From: Treponema vincentii F0403
GTDB taxonomy: Bacteria; Spirochaetota; Spirochaetia; Treponematales; Treponemataceae
Direction: 5' to 3'
Assembly (NCBI RefSeq): GCF_000412995.1
Contig: NZ_KE332512.1
Location: 937,847 to 1,001,846, forward strand
DNA: 64,000 nt
Shown here: one piece after another, positions 34,027-43,084 of the stretch
Layout of the letters: every line of letters begins with the position of its first letter
How positions within the stretch are numbered: position 1 is the stretch's first letter
Notes under the pieces: model-generated
Seen by the model: the letters and a program-made list of their open reading frames with translations, nothing else
Told to the model about the DNA's origin: nothing
The model's database searches: none
Position numbers and translations under genes: made by a program

Positions 34027-34925
34027 GACCAACCATAACACGCTTTTTTAAGCTCGGCAAGATCGTTGTTAACTGTTGTACGGGATATTCCCAGCTGCTT
34101 TGCAAGCGCCCGATTACTCGGTCCCCGCGTATATTCCCGTATCCGCTTCAAGTATCCCTGCCAACGTGTATAGCTGTATGTCTGCTGATTTTTCAACCGC
34201 TTGATGATGGAATTATGCGACTCATCGACCTTACGCAGCTGAATTGTTGCACTTTTATACCGGACATAATAAAAATCCCGTTTAGCAGCCCACTCATTAT
34301 ACACGGCATCCCGTCTACCGGTCAGCTCTTTTGCCTCTTCAATCAACAGCCTCACCTTACGGACGGATATTCCCAAATGTCCGGCAACCGTATGCAGCAA
34401 ATGTTCATCGATATAAAAACAGGATTTACAAAGCAGTTCCAAAAAATAGCGTGTATAGATGTCTTTTCTTTTTATTCTCCATCTGATTGTTTCCTGAATA
34501 GATTGCTCTTTTTCAGGCAATACGCTGTATGAAGGAGACGGACTTGACGCATATAATTCATAAGTTTGCAGCCCATCCTGTTCCTCCAGTATATTCTTAG
34601 CCATCCGCTCCTGATCATCTTGCGCAATAGAGGTATAAGTCGCCTGTTCGCGGTTTCTCCTAAGAAAAAGTTTCCAGTTATATGAAAGAGACATCCGTAA
34701 GTAGGTCGGAAATATTGATCGATCGGGATTATAACCGCTCATCATATCTTCCAGTTTCGGATAGATCCAAAGCAAAAAGTCGCTGCGCATATCTTCGCTT
34801 GCACAATAGACACCAAACTCACCGAGATTAAAATAAATATACTGAAACAACGCATCCACGGCTCTTTTCCGTTTGTCTTGCCGTGAAAAATCCGTCAATA
34901 TCGTTTCAACGGTATTCTCTTGCAT
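34011..34925 (-). CDS. Divergent sigma-factor-like DNA-binding protein
   Basis: The 304-residue protein is unlike standard sigma factors but keeps their order of parts. A region-2-like helical block (MRSDFLLWIYPKLEDMM, FPTYLRMSLSYNWKLFLRRN) comes first, then a variable middle, and finally a C-terminal helix-turn-helix (SNRALAKQLGISRTTVNNDL). The middle contains LLHTVAGHLGISVRKVRLLI, which looks like a second helix-turn-helix. No obvious anti-sigma gene is adjacent. It may be a treponeme-restricted alternative sigma factor or regulator. That role is inferred. Confidence 0.6.
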   Translation of the reverse strand: MQENTVETILTDFSRQDKRKRAVDALFQYIYFNLGEFGVYCASEDMRSDFLLWIYPKLEDMMSGYNPDRSIFPTYLRMSLSYNWKLFLRRNREQATYTSIAQDDQERMAKNILEEQDGLQTYELYASSPSPSYSVLPEKEQSIQETIRWRIKRKDIYTRYFLELLCKSCFYIDEHLLHTVAGHLGISVRKVRLLIEEAKELTGRRDAVYNEWAAKRDFYYVRYKSATIQLRKVDESHNSIIKRLKNQQTYSYTRWQGYLKRIREYTRGPSNRALAKQLGISRTTVNNDLAELKKACYGWSCTYT

Positions 34926-35035
34926 ACATTCCTCCGCGGGGGCAATTTATCTGTAGTTTTGTCATAGCAAGATATATGCCAAGAATAAATTTGAAACAGC
35001 GACAAACAATAGCGACCCTTCAATTTTAAGGGCAT

Positions 35036-35155
35036 CGCTAAAAACTCGGTTGGATTTTTAGAAGATGCCTCATCAGCAAAGCTGATAACAAGCCTTAGTT
35101 TAAATCTTTATAATGTAATGACTTAAACTAAAACGTCGCAAATTAAATCTAAGGG
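35036..35155. repeat. Dispersed intergenic hairpin element, copy D
   Basis: It has CGCTAAAAACTCGG...TTTTTAGAAGATGCC, a hairpin ATCAGC-AAA-GCTGAT, and a stem TTAGTTTAAATC/GACTTAAACTAA (35095-35106, 35120-35131) around the 13-nt loop TTTATAATGTAAT. It ends with GCAAATTAAATCTAAGG. Copy E at 58752 is the same length in the same orientation, but its central stem is different and still complementary. Confidence 0.85.
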
Positions 35156-35492
35156 AACCCGGGGAGCTTTAATAAAAGAAATCGCCTTATGCAGACTACG
35201 CAGTCATACCGGCGTTTATGAAATACAATCATAATATGAGGCAGGCTTGTACAGGCAGTCAGAATATGACCGGTATAGATCAGAGACACCGCAGATATGC
35301 CTCAACATAGGCTTGATTCGATGGATATTTTTATCGTGATGAGCGGGAGCGTAAAGGGTATGAAGCAGCGCGGGAGTATGAAAAAGATCGGCTATCAATA
35401 TTAAAAACATAACCACACCTCATACAACCCTAGACAGAGTTTAAAGATATATAGTAATCTACGGGTCATTCTACTCGAAAGGAGACTAGTTT
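35156..35492. other. Long region upstream of metQ, possible decayed coding sequence
   Basis: No gene can be supported. A plus-strand stretch near 35325-35403 reads YRDERERKGYEAAREYEKDR before a stop, with codon use that looks protein-like, but stops interrupt it upstream. I see no SAM, T-box or cobalamin riboswitch. AAAGGAG lies before the metQ start. Confidence 0.4.
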
Positions 35493-36296
35493 ATGAAAAA
35501 ACTACTCACATTCCTGCTTGGCGCAGTTCTTTGCGCAAGTTTATCGGTTTCCTGTGCAAAAAAAGACAGCAACCAAAATATTTTAACCGTTGCTGCAAGT
35601 CCGGAACCCCATAAAGCGCTTTTAGAGCTGGTGGCAGAGGATCTCGCAAAGGAAAATATCACGCTCAAGGTTACCGAGTTTACCGACTACGTAACACCCA
35701 ACGATGCGGTTGAAACGGGCGAGCAATTTGCAAACTTCTTCCAACACGTTCCGTATATGGATACTTTTAATAAAGAACACGGCTACCATCTGGTTAGCGT
35801 CGGCGCCGTTCATATTGAACCGCTTGCGCTGTATTCAAAAAAATACAACAGCCTTTCCGACTTTAAAAGCGGTGATACGATCGCCATTCCGAATGACCCG
35901 ACGAACGAAGCGCGTGCGCTTTTGTTGCTTGAGTCCGCACATATTATCGCCCTGCGCGACGGCGCCGGTTTAGCTGCTACCCCGCAAGATATTACCGAAA
36001 ATCCCTACAACTTAAAGTTCAGAGAAATCGAAGCGGCAACGCTTCCGCGCGTACTTGCGGACGTTGACGGCGCCGTTATCAACGGAAACTATGCTATTCC
36101 TGCCGGTCTTTCCGCAGCAAAAGACGGACTGCTCGTTGAAGGAAAAGATTCTCCCTATGCAAACGTCGTTTCGGTTAAGCAAGGAAACGAGAACGATCCG
36201 CGCATTAAAGCATTGATGAAAGCGCTGCAAAGCGATAAAGTACGTAAGTATATTACGGAAAAGTATCCGAACGGTGAGGTTGTTCCGGCATTCTAG
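35493..36296 (+). CDS. metQ: MetQ/NlpA-family substrate-binding lipoprotein
   Basis: A 267-residue lipoprotein (lipobox SVSCAKK) of the NlpA family that binds methionine or related amino acids for the MetNI importer. Clear family blocks are ILTVAASPEPHKALLELV, QFANFFQHVPYMDTFN, IAIPNDPTNEARALLLLE and VINGNYAIPAGL. No metN or metI gene lies beside it, so the transporter core must be encoded elsewhere. It could also bind another ligand. Confidence 0.9.
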   Translation: MKKLLTFLLGAVLCASLSVSCAKKDSNQNILTVAASPEPHKALLELVAEDLAKENITLKVTEFTDYVTPNDAVETGEQFANFFQHVPYMDTFNKEHGYHLVSVGAVHIEPLALYSKKYNSLSDFKSGDTIAIPNDPTNEARALLLLESAHIIALRDGAGLAATPQDITENPYNLKFREIEAATLPRVLADVDGAVINGNYAIPAGLSAAKDGLLVEGKDSPYANVVSVKQGNENDPRIKALMKALQSDKVRKYITEKYPNGEVVPAF

Positions 36297-36311
36297 AAAT
36301 TTCTCAACACA

Positions 36312-36508
36312 GCAAGCCTAGCAGCTTGTTGTGTAAGGAAGTAATTAGAGGGAACATGGCCGTCCAAAAACTGAAAGCCTATCGGCTTTTTCTGTAAGGA
36401 AATGAATTAGTATATCCGCTAAAGCGAATTGCGTAACAGTTTTTGGACGGTTTCTTTTTTTATGAGCGTTTAGATAAGTCATTACAGTAAAAAACTTATC
36501 TGAAAACT
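36312..36508. repeat. Dispersed intergenic hairpin element, copy B
   Basis: Outer arms CCGTCCAAAAACTG (36360-36373) and CAGTTTTTGGACGG (36437-36450) enclose AAAGCC-TATC-GGCTTT and TTCTGTAAGGAAAT, as in copy A. A second degenerate mini-hairpin (CAAGC...GCTTG) lies at 36312-36330. A second stem AGATAAGT/ACTTATCT with loop core ATTACAGTAAAAA follows at 36470-36500. The outer hairpin plus TTTCTTTTTT probably terminates metQ. Confidence 0.82.
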
Positions 36509-36557
36509 CCGCTTTTTGCTGCGGTTCAACAGCTCACAGTCAAGAGAGGTTGTTAAA

Positions 36558-37238
36558 ATGAATGTACAACGGCAAGCACGTAGTGTGACAAAACGTATTA
36601 CGGTTATCCTTACGGTATTGATGTGCGCATCGGGATTAATATATGCACAAGAAAAAGCGGACGCGCTTAAATTATACCGTACCGGCCGCAGTTTAGACAG
36701 TGCGGGAAGATCGGAGGAAGCAAAAGAATCATATACGGCGGCAGTCGGTGTCTGCCTTGCAGAGCTCCGTCAGAATCCCCGCAATATGGACTCCTACACG
36801 GTCTATACATGGGCACTGTTCCGACTCCATCGGTACCGTGAAACGGTAACCGTCTGTAACGAAGCGCTTAAAATCACAGCCGATGCACGCATCATCGAGA
36901 CCTTAGGTGAAGCCTACTTTTATCTAAATGATTACAAAGAATCTCTCCGCCAAATGGAACGGTATCTTGATATGGCGCCCACCGGGGAGCGGGCAAGCGT
37001 GGCCTACTTTTATACCGGCGACATTTACCGTTTAACGAGACGTTACCAAAAAGCTGATATAGCGTACTCTGCAGCAGTATATCTGGAACCGTCCAATTCG
37101 CTATGGTGGTACCGACTCGGCCTTGCACGTGAGCAGGCAGGGTATAAGCAAAGTGCGCGGGATGCTTTCCAACGGGCACTTAATATACGGAAAGATTATA
37201 AAGAAGCCGCCGAAGGCCTTGCCCGCGTCCAGCTTTAA
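36558..37238 (+). CDS. Exported TPR-repeat protein
   Basis: A 226-residue protein with an N-terminal signal peptide (cleavage after IYAQ) and about four tetratricopeptide repeats (for example LDSAGRSEEAKESYTAAV, then LNDYKESLRQMERYLD, and the final YKQSARDAFQRALNIRKDYK). It probably acts as a periplasmic scaffold. ATG 36558 is chosen because AGAGG lies eight bases upstream. No enzyme domain is present. Confidence 0.82.
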   Translation: MNVQRQARSVTKRITVILTVLMCASGLIYAQEKADALKLYRTGRSLDSAGRSEEAKESYTAAVGVCLAELRQNPRNMDSYTVYTWALFRLHRYRETVTVCNEALKITADARIIETLGEAYFYLNDYKESLRQMERYLDMAPTGERASVAYFYTGDIYRLTRRYQKADIAYSAAVYLEPSNSLWWYRLGLAREQAGYKQSARDAFQRALNIRKDYKEAAEGLARVQL

Positions 37239-37260
37239 AAAAGCAGCACTGCTTTTTTAA
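37235..37260 (+). terminator. Terminator after the TPR gene
   Basis: TTAAAAAAGCAG-CA-CTGCTTTTTTAA is a 12-bp stem that includes the stop codon. It is symmetrical, so it can also serve the convergent gene ending at 37296. Confidence 0.78.
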
Positions 37261-37295
37261 TAACCGAATATTCTTTACAGATAAAAACCTGCCGC

Positions 37296-38198
37296 TTACG
37301 GATAAATATACTCCTGCTGCGGCGGGTCAACTTTTTTTATCGTTTCTACAATAATAAGCGGGTCAAAGCTGTTTTTATACGGTTTCTTAGACAGGGTACC
37401 GGTAACTTCGATCCATTCGCCGTCGGTAAGCGCCGGAACATCGTTCCACTGCGCTAATACACCAACCGGCTGCATATCGGCGGCGCAGCATGTCATCATC
37501 ATGCGGGCTAAGGCAAATTCATCTTTTTCAAACAGTTCTCCATCCTTCCACACGGATCCTGTTGCGGTGATTTTTTTACCTACCCATGCATCGGGCTTTG
37601 TATACAGCTCGGTAAGCCATGACGCAAAAGTATCGCTGTCCATAACAATGCCGGCGCCGGAATTTTGCATTTTCTGTTCCGACATGGCGGGATTGGTCGT
37701 ATCGGCAGTAACAGGGGCACCTGCAATCGGCGAGGCATCCGCAATAGAAGGCTCTCCCGTAACCGACGGCTCTGCAGCACCGAAAGCAGACCCAGCGGGA
37801 TCCGCAGCTCCTACGGAAGATAGAGTATTAAAAGACGAGACTGCAGATTGTCCGCCGATTGAATCCGTATATGCAAATTGAGAAAACCGTACCGGCGTTC
37901 CCGACATAATCAGCATACCGGTCAGCGCAGCCACAAAAACGGCAAGACTAAAGAAACCTGAAGCCGTGCGGCTGCCGGAAAAAACGGACAGCGAAAGCAC
38001 ATTCCCCTGCCGCAGTTTTAACATACCGAGCAATAAAAATACCGCCGCCGAAAACAACAGCACCGGAACTTGCCGCTCATGCACATACCGGTATACCGAA
38101 CCGGAAACAACAACACCGATAAAATACAGCCCAAAGCCGAAAAGAATTACTGCCTGCATAATATCGTACAGACGTGAATTTTTTTTTATAATTTTCAT
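37296..38198 (-). CDS. DUF1980/TIGR03943-type membrane protein
   Basis: The 300-residue protein has three to four N-terminal helices, an Ala/Ser/Pro-rich linker of about 90 residues, and a C-terminal domain (WLTELYTKPDAWVGKKITATGSVW...MMTCCAADMQPVGVLAQW) typical of the YcgQ-like family. The family normally pairs with a DUF318/YcgR-type permease, which is absent here. ATG 38198 has GGAG just upstream. The CCAAD block with two cysteines may bind metal. Function is unknown. Confidence 0.75.
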   Translation of the reverse strand: MKIIKKNSRLYDIMQAVILFGFGLYFIGVVVSGSVYRYVHERQVPVLLFSAAVFLLLGMLKLRQGNVLSLSVFSGSRTASGFFSLAVFVAALTGMLIMSGTPVRFSQFAYTDSIGGQSAVSSFNTLSSVGAADPAGSAFGAAEPSVTGEPSIADASPIAGAPVTADTTNPAMSEQKMQNSGAGIVMDSDTFASWLTELYTKPDAWVGKKITATGSVWKDGELFEKDEFALARMMMTCCAADMQPVGVLAQWNDVPALTDGEWIEVTGTLSKKPYKNSFDPLIIVETIKKVDPPQQEYIYP

Positions 38199-38257
38199 TA
38201 ATGCTCCATAATCATCGCTTTGCACTAGTGCCGGTAGCAATAGTGCTAACGGGCAGC

Positions 38258-39301
38258 TTACTTGCCTGCAGTACCCCCGCTCGTGTCTGCCGGCCGGAAT
38301 GCGGAATCTAAAATCGTAATACGGTCTTTAAGGCCATCCGTCGTGCGGATGCTGTTATCGTCAAAGATAAAGAGTGCTTCCGTGCCGGGCAGCCCGGACA
38401 GCAGCGCAACCGCCTTCTCATAGCCGAGCACAAAACACGCGGTAGACAAGGCGTCCGCATCGGTTGCGGAATTGGAAAAAACGGATACCGCAGTCAAATT
38501 ATTCCGTACCGGATACCCCGTTGCAGGATCGAGAATATGGTGATAGCGGACGCCGTCCTGCTCAAAATACCGTTCATAGCTGCCGGACGTAGAGATACTT
38601 AAGTTTTCAACCGGCGTAGAAATAATCGGCTGCCCCTGCTGAACGCGCGGGTCGCGGATGCCTATCTTCCATAAGTTCCCGTCCGGCCGCTTTCCCACTG
38701 CAGAAATCGTACCGCCGATATCGATCAGCGCATGGGCAATACCGGCCTCTTTCACAATACGGGTCAGCTCGTCGGCGGCAAAGCCCTTTGCAATCGCCCC
38801 CAAATCAAGCTTCATTCCTGCTTTTTTTAAAAAGACCGCCGTGCCGGTAAGCTCCAAATCCTTATAATCGGTACGGAAAAGCGCCTCCCGGATATCCCGA
38901 TCTTCCGGCTTCCGCGCATTCTCAAAGCCGATATTCCAGAGTTTTACCACGCTGCCGATGACGGGATTAAATGCACCGTCCGTTTTTTCGGCAAAAAACA
39001 CCGCCCGTTTAAACAGCGGATAGATATCTGCCGGTACGCCTACCGCCGATACACCGGACGCATTATTGATATCGATAAGGGTAGAACTTTCGGCATTAGC
39101 GCTTAAGTACCGCTCCAGTTCTTCAAGGCGGCGGGTACAAGCCTGCAAGACGGGTTCAACCTCAGCTTGCGGCTTTTCCGTGAACACTTGAATACTGCAC
39201 ACGGTTCCGAGGGCAAACACTGTGCGGCTTTCTCTCCGGACTGCGGGTTTGCAAGCGGTAAGCATTACCGCCAGTAAGAGAAACAAACAATATTTTTTCA
39301 T
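38258..39301 (-). CDS. apbE: FAD:protein FMN transferase ApbE (lipoprotein)
   Basis: Exported enzyme that attaches FMN from FAD covalently to a threonine of target flavoproteins. The 347-residue protein has a lipobox (MLTACKP). Family motifs are KLDLGAIAKGFAADEL, ALIDIGGTISAVG, SISTSGSYERYF and HHILDPATGYPV. A likely client in this window is the FMN-binding lipoprotein at 52118-52603. Rnf or Nqr subunits elsewhere are other clients. It starts three bases before the stop side of the amylase gene, so they may share a transcript. Confidence 0.93.
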   Translation of the reverse strand: MKKYCLFLLLAVMLTACKPAVRRESRTVFALGTVCSIQVFTEKPQAEVEPVLQACTRRLEELERYLSANAESSTLIDINNASGVSAVGVPADIYPLFKRAVFFAEKTDGAFNPVIGSVVKLWNIGFENARKPEDRDIREALFRTDYKDLELTGTAVFLKKAGMKLDLGAIAKGFAADELTRIVKEAGIAHALIDIGGTISAVGKRPDGNLWKIGIRDPRVQQGQPIISTPVENLSISTSGSYERYFEQDGVRYHHILDPATGYPVRNNLTAVSVFSNSATDADALSTACFVLGYEKAVALLSGLPGTEALFIFDDNSIRTTDGLKDRITILDSAFRPADTSGGTAGK

Positions 39302-39304
39302 ACG

Positions 39305-42300
39305 CTATTTTAACGTACCGGCAAAGAGCTTGAGATACCGATCTACCTGATAGCCTGAGCGGTGAATCGCTGAAGAAAATTCCGCATCAAAGCGGCAGTA
39401 TTTTTCTACCGAAGCGGTAGTTTTCTTGATGCATTCAGCCGGTGTAACGGGCCGTGCTGCGGAAAGAAAGAGCATTGCCGCCATATCATCGGAAATCAAT
39501 TCAGCCGCTTCCCGATTGAACCAGTACGTGCCGTCCCATTCGTGAATACCGAGCCGGGCAATAACGTTGGGATCCTGCGTAAGCCGGTGCACGATGCCCG
39601 TCCTGCGTATCGTTTTCTTTCCGCGGGCGGTATGTACATAGTAGAGATACTTCACCGTATCGGCTTTATTTTCGATAGAATCGATTTCAAATCCGGCTGA
39701 ACGGATAAGCGTTACCAGCTTTTCTTCGAGGTGTAAAAAGGCAAAGAGCCTTCCGATATTGTCTTCCATTTTATAATAGACGGCAATATCTTCGACGGCC
39801 ATCAGAAATACCGAACCGAAGGATACGGCAAGCTGGGAATTCGTCCCGCACATTTTATGAATAAATACGGTTACGGCAGGAGTCATCGCAGTCAGCGGCA
39901 TTTCCTGCACCAGCAAGCCGGAAGCACAGAGGAGCAGCCGGTACATACGCGCTTTATACAGCGTCAGCAGCCGTTGGACGGAGGTTTTAACCGCCGGAAC
40001 TTTTTCCTCCATGAATTGCTCGGCTTGATTACTCCGGTATGTTTCATCCAAAGCGGTTAAGAAAGCGTCCGCTAAAGGTTCAGTTTTGCGGATAAACGAT
40101 TGAATCTTGGCTTCCGTTTCGTGCCGGTTTTCCGTATGCTTACAGTCCTTTATCAACTGGATACAATCCTGTATCAGTTCCTTAGAAACGCATGCCTCCA
40201 ATGCATCATAGAGCTTTTTAAACTTGATTTCATTGATGCCCATTGCAACATCGGCAATACCGCTGCCGTTGAGTTTTTCGTACAACTTGCGATACTGCTC
40301 GTCGGGAGTGTCGGTTACCTCATAGATATTCAAAAACACCTGCGTTTCAAAACCGTTTAAGGCGGCGAACAAACCGTGTTCCGCAATCTCGCTGTTTTTT
40401 CTGATAAACCACAGCTTTGAATGCTGCTCTTGGAAAATCACATACCGATCAGAAGTAACCGTCAGCTGTAAACCTTGAGCAAGCGTCCGCTGTACCAGCC
40501 GCTTTTCATCATCGGCTCCCTTAACGGCGTAAGCGGCGGACATATTAATCCAGCCCGCAGCCCGCTCGTACTTGTTGTTATAAAGGATGAGGGAGCGGGC
40601 ATCGCCGTATACATTCGACCACGCAAAGACATTTTCGTTTACCTGTCCATCCGCCCAAAAATCATAGAGCAGGAAGTGTTCCACCTCGGAGAACAAACGG
40701 CGTAACCGCATCAGCGGAAAAATCTCCCGGCGGTGCCGCTCAACAAGGCCGGTGTTTACCTGTTCATCATAATACGCACGGCGGTACTCCATACCGTATT
40801 TTTCTTCAAAACCTTCGATTTGTCCGTGCCCAAACATCGGAAGCCCCGGCATCGCAACCAGCATGGTACAAACGCCGAAGTATTTATCGTCCCGGCCGAA
40901 CTGCACCACGGCGGTTTCTTCGTCGGGATTATTCATAAAATTAACATAGCGCTTGAGTATCTGAGGATCAAACTCAAGGGTGTTCTTAATAGTAAGCCGG
41001 TATTGCGCATTATCTTCCCGCTTGAGCATATTCATAAATGCGGAATTATACACGCGGTGCATACCGAGCGTGCGGACAAAATACCCCTCCATCATCCAAA
41101 AGGCTTCCGCTAATAGAAGGGTATCGGGAGCTTCGGCCGCACAACGGTCTACTACTTCGCGCCAAAATTCTTCGGGTATCCGCTTTTGGAATTCTTCCGT
41201 AGAAAGTGCAAAGCGGGAACGGCTTGCAATGTCCCCTCCCCTTCCCGGTTCAGGATACCAAAGCCGCCGGATATGCTTCTTTGCCAGCACCATCGCCGCG
41301 TCAAAACGGATAATCGGAAAGCTTCGCGCAACATGCAAAACCTTCCGAATGACTTCCTCGCGGGCTTCGGAATTCAGAAAGTCAATTTGAGCGGTATCGT
41401 TCCACGGCAGTCCCGTTCCGTCGTTTCCGTGATAAATATACCGGACATCGCCGGTATAGTGATCTACCCGCTTAAACACAACCGCGCAGTCCGTTTTTGA
41501 ATAGTAATGATTTTCAAGATAAATCCCGACGCGGGAATCATGGGAAAGATTTTCCCCGTCAAAGTTATAGCCCGGAAAGGGACTTTCGCGGGTTTGCATA
41601 AAAAGATCCGGCCGCTCCATTACCCACTTTGAATCTATTCCGGTATGGTTAGGCACCATATCGGCTGCAAGTCTTATACCCCGCGCGCCGGCACGTCTGC
41701 GTAAATCTTCAAGCGCACCCCATCCGCCGATTTCACCGGCTATCTCATAGTCCGTTAAACTGTATGCACTTGCCGCCGCCTCCGGATTTCCGCATATTTG
41801 CTTAATCCGTGCGCTTGCAGGGGAGCGTTCCCATACCCCGATAAGCCACAGCGCATTAAAACCTGCCTCCGCAAGAAAGTTCAGCTCCTCATCGGGAATT
41901 TGATCGAGACGGGTGATAGACCGCTGATATTTTTTACTTAGTTGATCCAGCCATACCAATGTGCTTTTTGCAATCATCACAACATTCGGCATCCATTCAC
42001 GATCGGCGCTGAACCGTTCATATTCCTGTGTCAGATCTTCAAAATGATAAGCATCGTGCCCGCCACCTCCGCCTCCTTGCCATACGGCTTTTTCTTCTTC
42101 GGACAGAATATCCTGACTTGTTAAAAGCCTACTGATAAATTCGCTCAGCAAATCAAGCCAATGCATTTTGATGTATTCAAGCTGCCCTTTCAGACTAAAC
42201 GGCGCAAACGAGACAGGAGCTTTAAGCAGCGAAATCAAGTCCATTTTTTCAGGGCCGAACACCTCATTTTGAGACGACCATTCACGAAGGCTGTCCCAAA

Positions 42301-42901
42301 AACAGTTATACGACGGATGAGCTGCAAGCTGTTCATCGGTAAAAAGAGGATAAAAAGGCTGGAATGCAGGATTCTCATTTGCAAGTTTACAAAGAATCAA
42401 TTCTTCAAATGCACGGTATTTATTTTCGATGCCCGATACCGGATCGGCATTCCGGAGCCAGTCTTCAACGGTCATTGTCCCGCCGTACACTTCCGCAGGA
42501 GGAAATTCCGTGCAAAAAGCAAGCAGCAATTCGTCAAGGTTCGGCAGCTTTTCTTTTGCGAGTTCCGCTTGCACAAATGCATACCCGCTGCTAAAAAAAT
42601 CGGCACGTACATCCTGCCGGTAAAGTCTGCACATATAATGAAAGATTTCATCGATCAATCCCATTGCATTCAGTTGACCGGCCTTTAAATACTGCTCGGC
42701 TCGAACCGGCATACCGAATACACCGGATTCTACAACCTGATTATACTGAAAAGTAAAGGCATAGATATCGTTGATATTCCGTATAACGACATTGCCGGTA
42801 GACGAAAAGAGTGTTTTTGAAAAACGGCATTTTTCTCGAATATCCCGATTGATATGAAATTCCATATTTTGAAAAAAACTATTGCAGTATACTTTTTGCA
42901 T
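39305..42901 (-). CDS. Very large alpha-amylase-family (GH13) protein
   Basis: A 1198-residue protein with a GH13 barrel in the middle (about residues 330-760). Motifs are AADMVPNHTG (region I), IIRFDAAMVL with the nucleophile Asp near 534, LLLAEAFWM with the acid/base Glu near 598, and a later aspartate block. The 330-residue N-terminal and roughly 400-residue C-terminal parts are helical and not recognised. No signal peptide is seen, so it is probably cytoplasmic and may act on glycogen-like glucan. It is far longer than usual amylases and may be a treponeme-specific architecture. Confidence 0.8.
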   Translation of the reverse strand: MQKVYCNSFFQNMEFHINRDIREKCRFSKTLFSSTGNVVIRNINDIYAFTFQYNQVVESGVFGMPVRAEQYLKAGQLNAMGLIDEIFHYMCRLYRQDVRADFFSSGYAFVQAELAKEKLPNLDELLLAFCTEFPPAEVYGGTMTVEDWLRNADPVSGIENKYRAFEELILCKLANENPAFQPFYPLFTDEQLAAHPSYNCFWDSLREWSSQNEVFGPEKMDLISLLKAPVSFAPFSLKGQLEYIKMHWLDLLSEFISRLLTSQDILSEEEKAVWQGGGGGGHDAYHFEDLTQEYERFSADREWMPNVVMIAKSTLVWLDQLSKKYQRSITRLDQIPDEELNFLAEAGFNALWLIGVWERSPASARIKQICGNPEAAASAYSLTDYEIAGEIGGWGALEDLRRRAGARGIRLAADMVPNHTGIDSKWVMERPDLFMQTRESPFPGYNFDGENLSHDSRVGIYLENHYYSKTDCAVVFKRVDHYTGDVRYIYHGNDGTGLPWNDTAQIDFLNSEAREEVIRKVLHVARSFPIIRFDAAMVLAKKHIRRLWYPEPGRGGDIASRSRFALSTEEFQKRIPEEFWREVVDRCAAEAPDTLLLAEAFWMMEGYFVRTLGMHRVYNSAFMNMLKREDNAQYRLTIKNTLEFDPQILKRYVNFMNNPDEETAVVQFGRDDKYFGVCTMLVAMPGLPMFGHGQIEGFEEKYGMEYRRAYYDEQVNTGLVERHRREIFPLMRLRRLFSEVEHFLLYDFWADGQVNENVFAWSNVYGDARSLILYNNKYERAAGWINMSAAYAVKGADDEKRLVQRTLAQGLQLTVTSDRYVIFQEQHSKLWFIRKNSEIAEHGLFAALNGFETQVFLNIYEVTDTPDEQYRKLYEKLNGSGIADVAMGINEIKFKKLYDALEACVSKELIQDCIQLIKDCKHTENRHETEAKIQSFIRKTEPLADAFLTALDETYRSNQAEQFMEEKVPAVKTSVQRLLTLYKARMYRLLLCASGLLVQEMPLTAMTPAVTVFIHKMCGTNSQLAVSFGSVFLMAVEDIAVYYKMEDNIGRLFAFLHLEEKLVTLIRSAGFEIDSIENKADTVKYLYYVHTARGKKTIRRTGIVHRLTQDPNVIARLGIHEWDGTYWFNREAAELISDDMAAMLFLSAARPVTPAECIKKTTASVEKYCRFDAEFSSAIHRSGYQVDRYLKLFAGTLK

Positions 42902-43084
42902 AACACATCCTCGTACCTTTTAATTATACGCTGAAAATCCGAAGATGTGAAGACAGACTAGCGTTTTTCAGATGCATAGGATATACTAATAAATAGGTTT
43001 AACTTTAACCGATTATACGGCACAATCTTATGACACACTGAGTTTGCCGTAAGGTAAACATCGCAGACTACAGGAGGTTTTATT

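Noticed and set aside
35216-35416. Small minus-strand frame upstream of metQ
   Set aside because: No ribosome site or recognisable domain. The better coding-like stretch is on the other strand and is broken by stops.
35156-35492. Methionine-responsive riboswitch ahead of metQ
   Set aside because: I could not find the conserved core of SAM-I or T-box leaders. The region is long but looks like repeat and decayed sequence.
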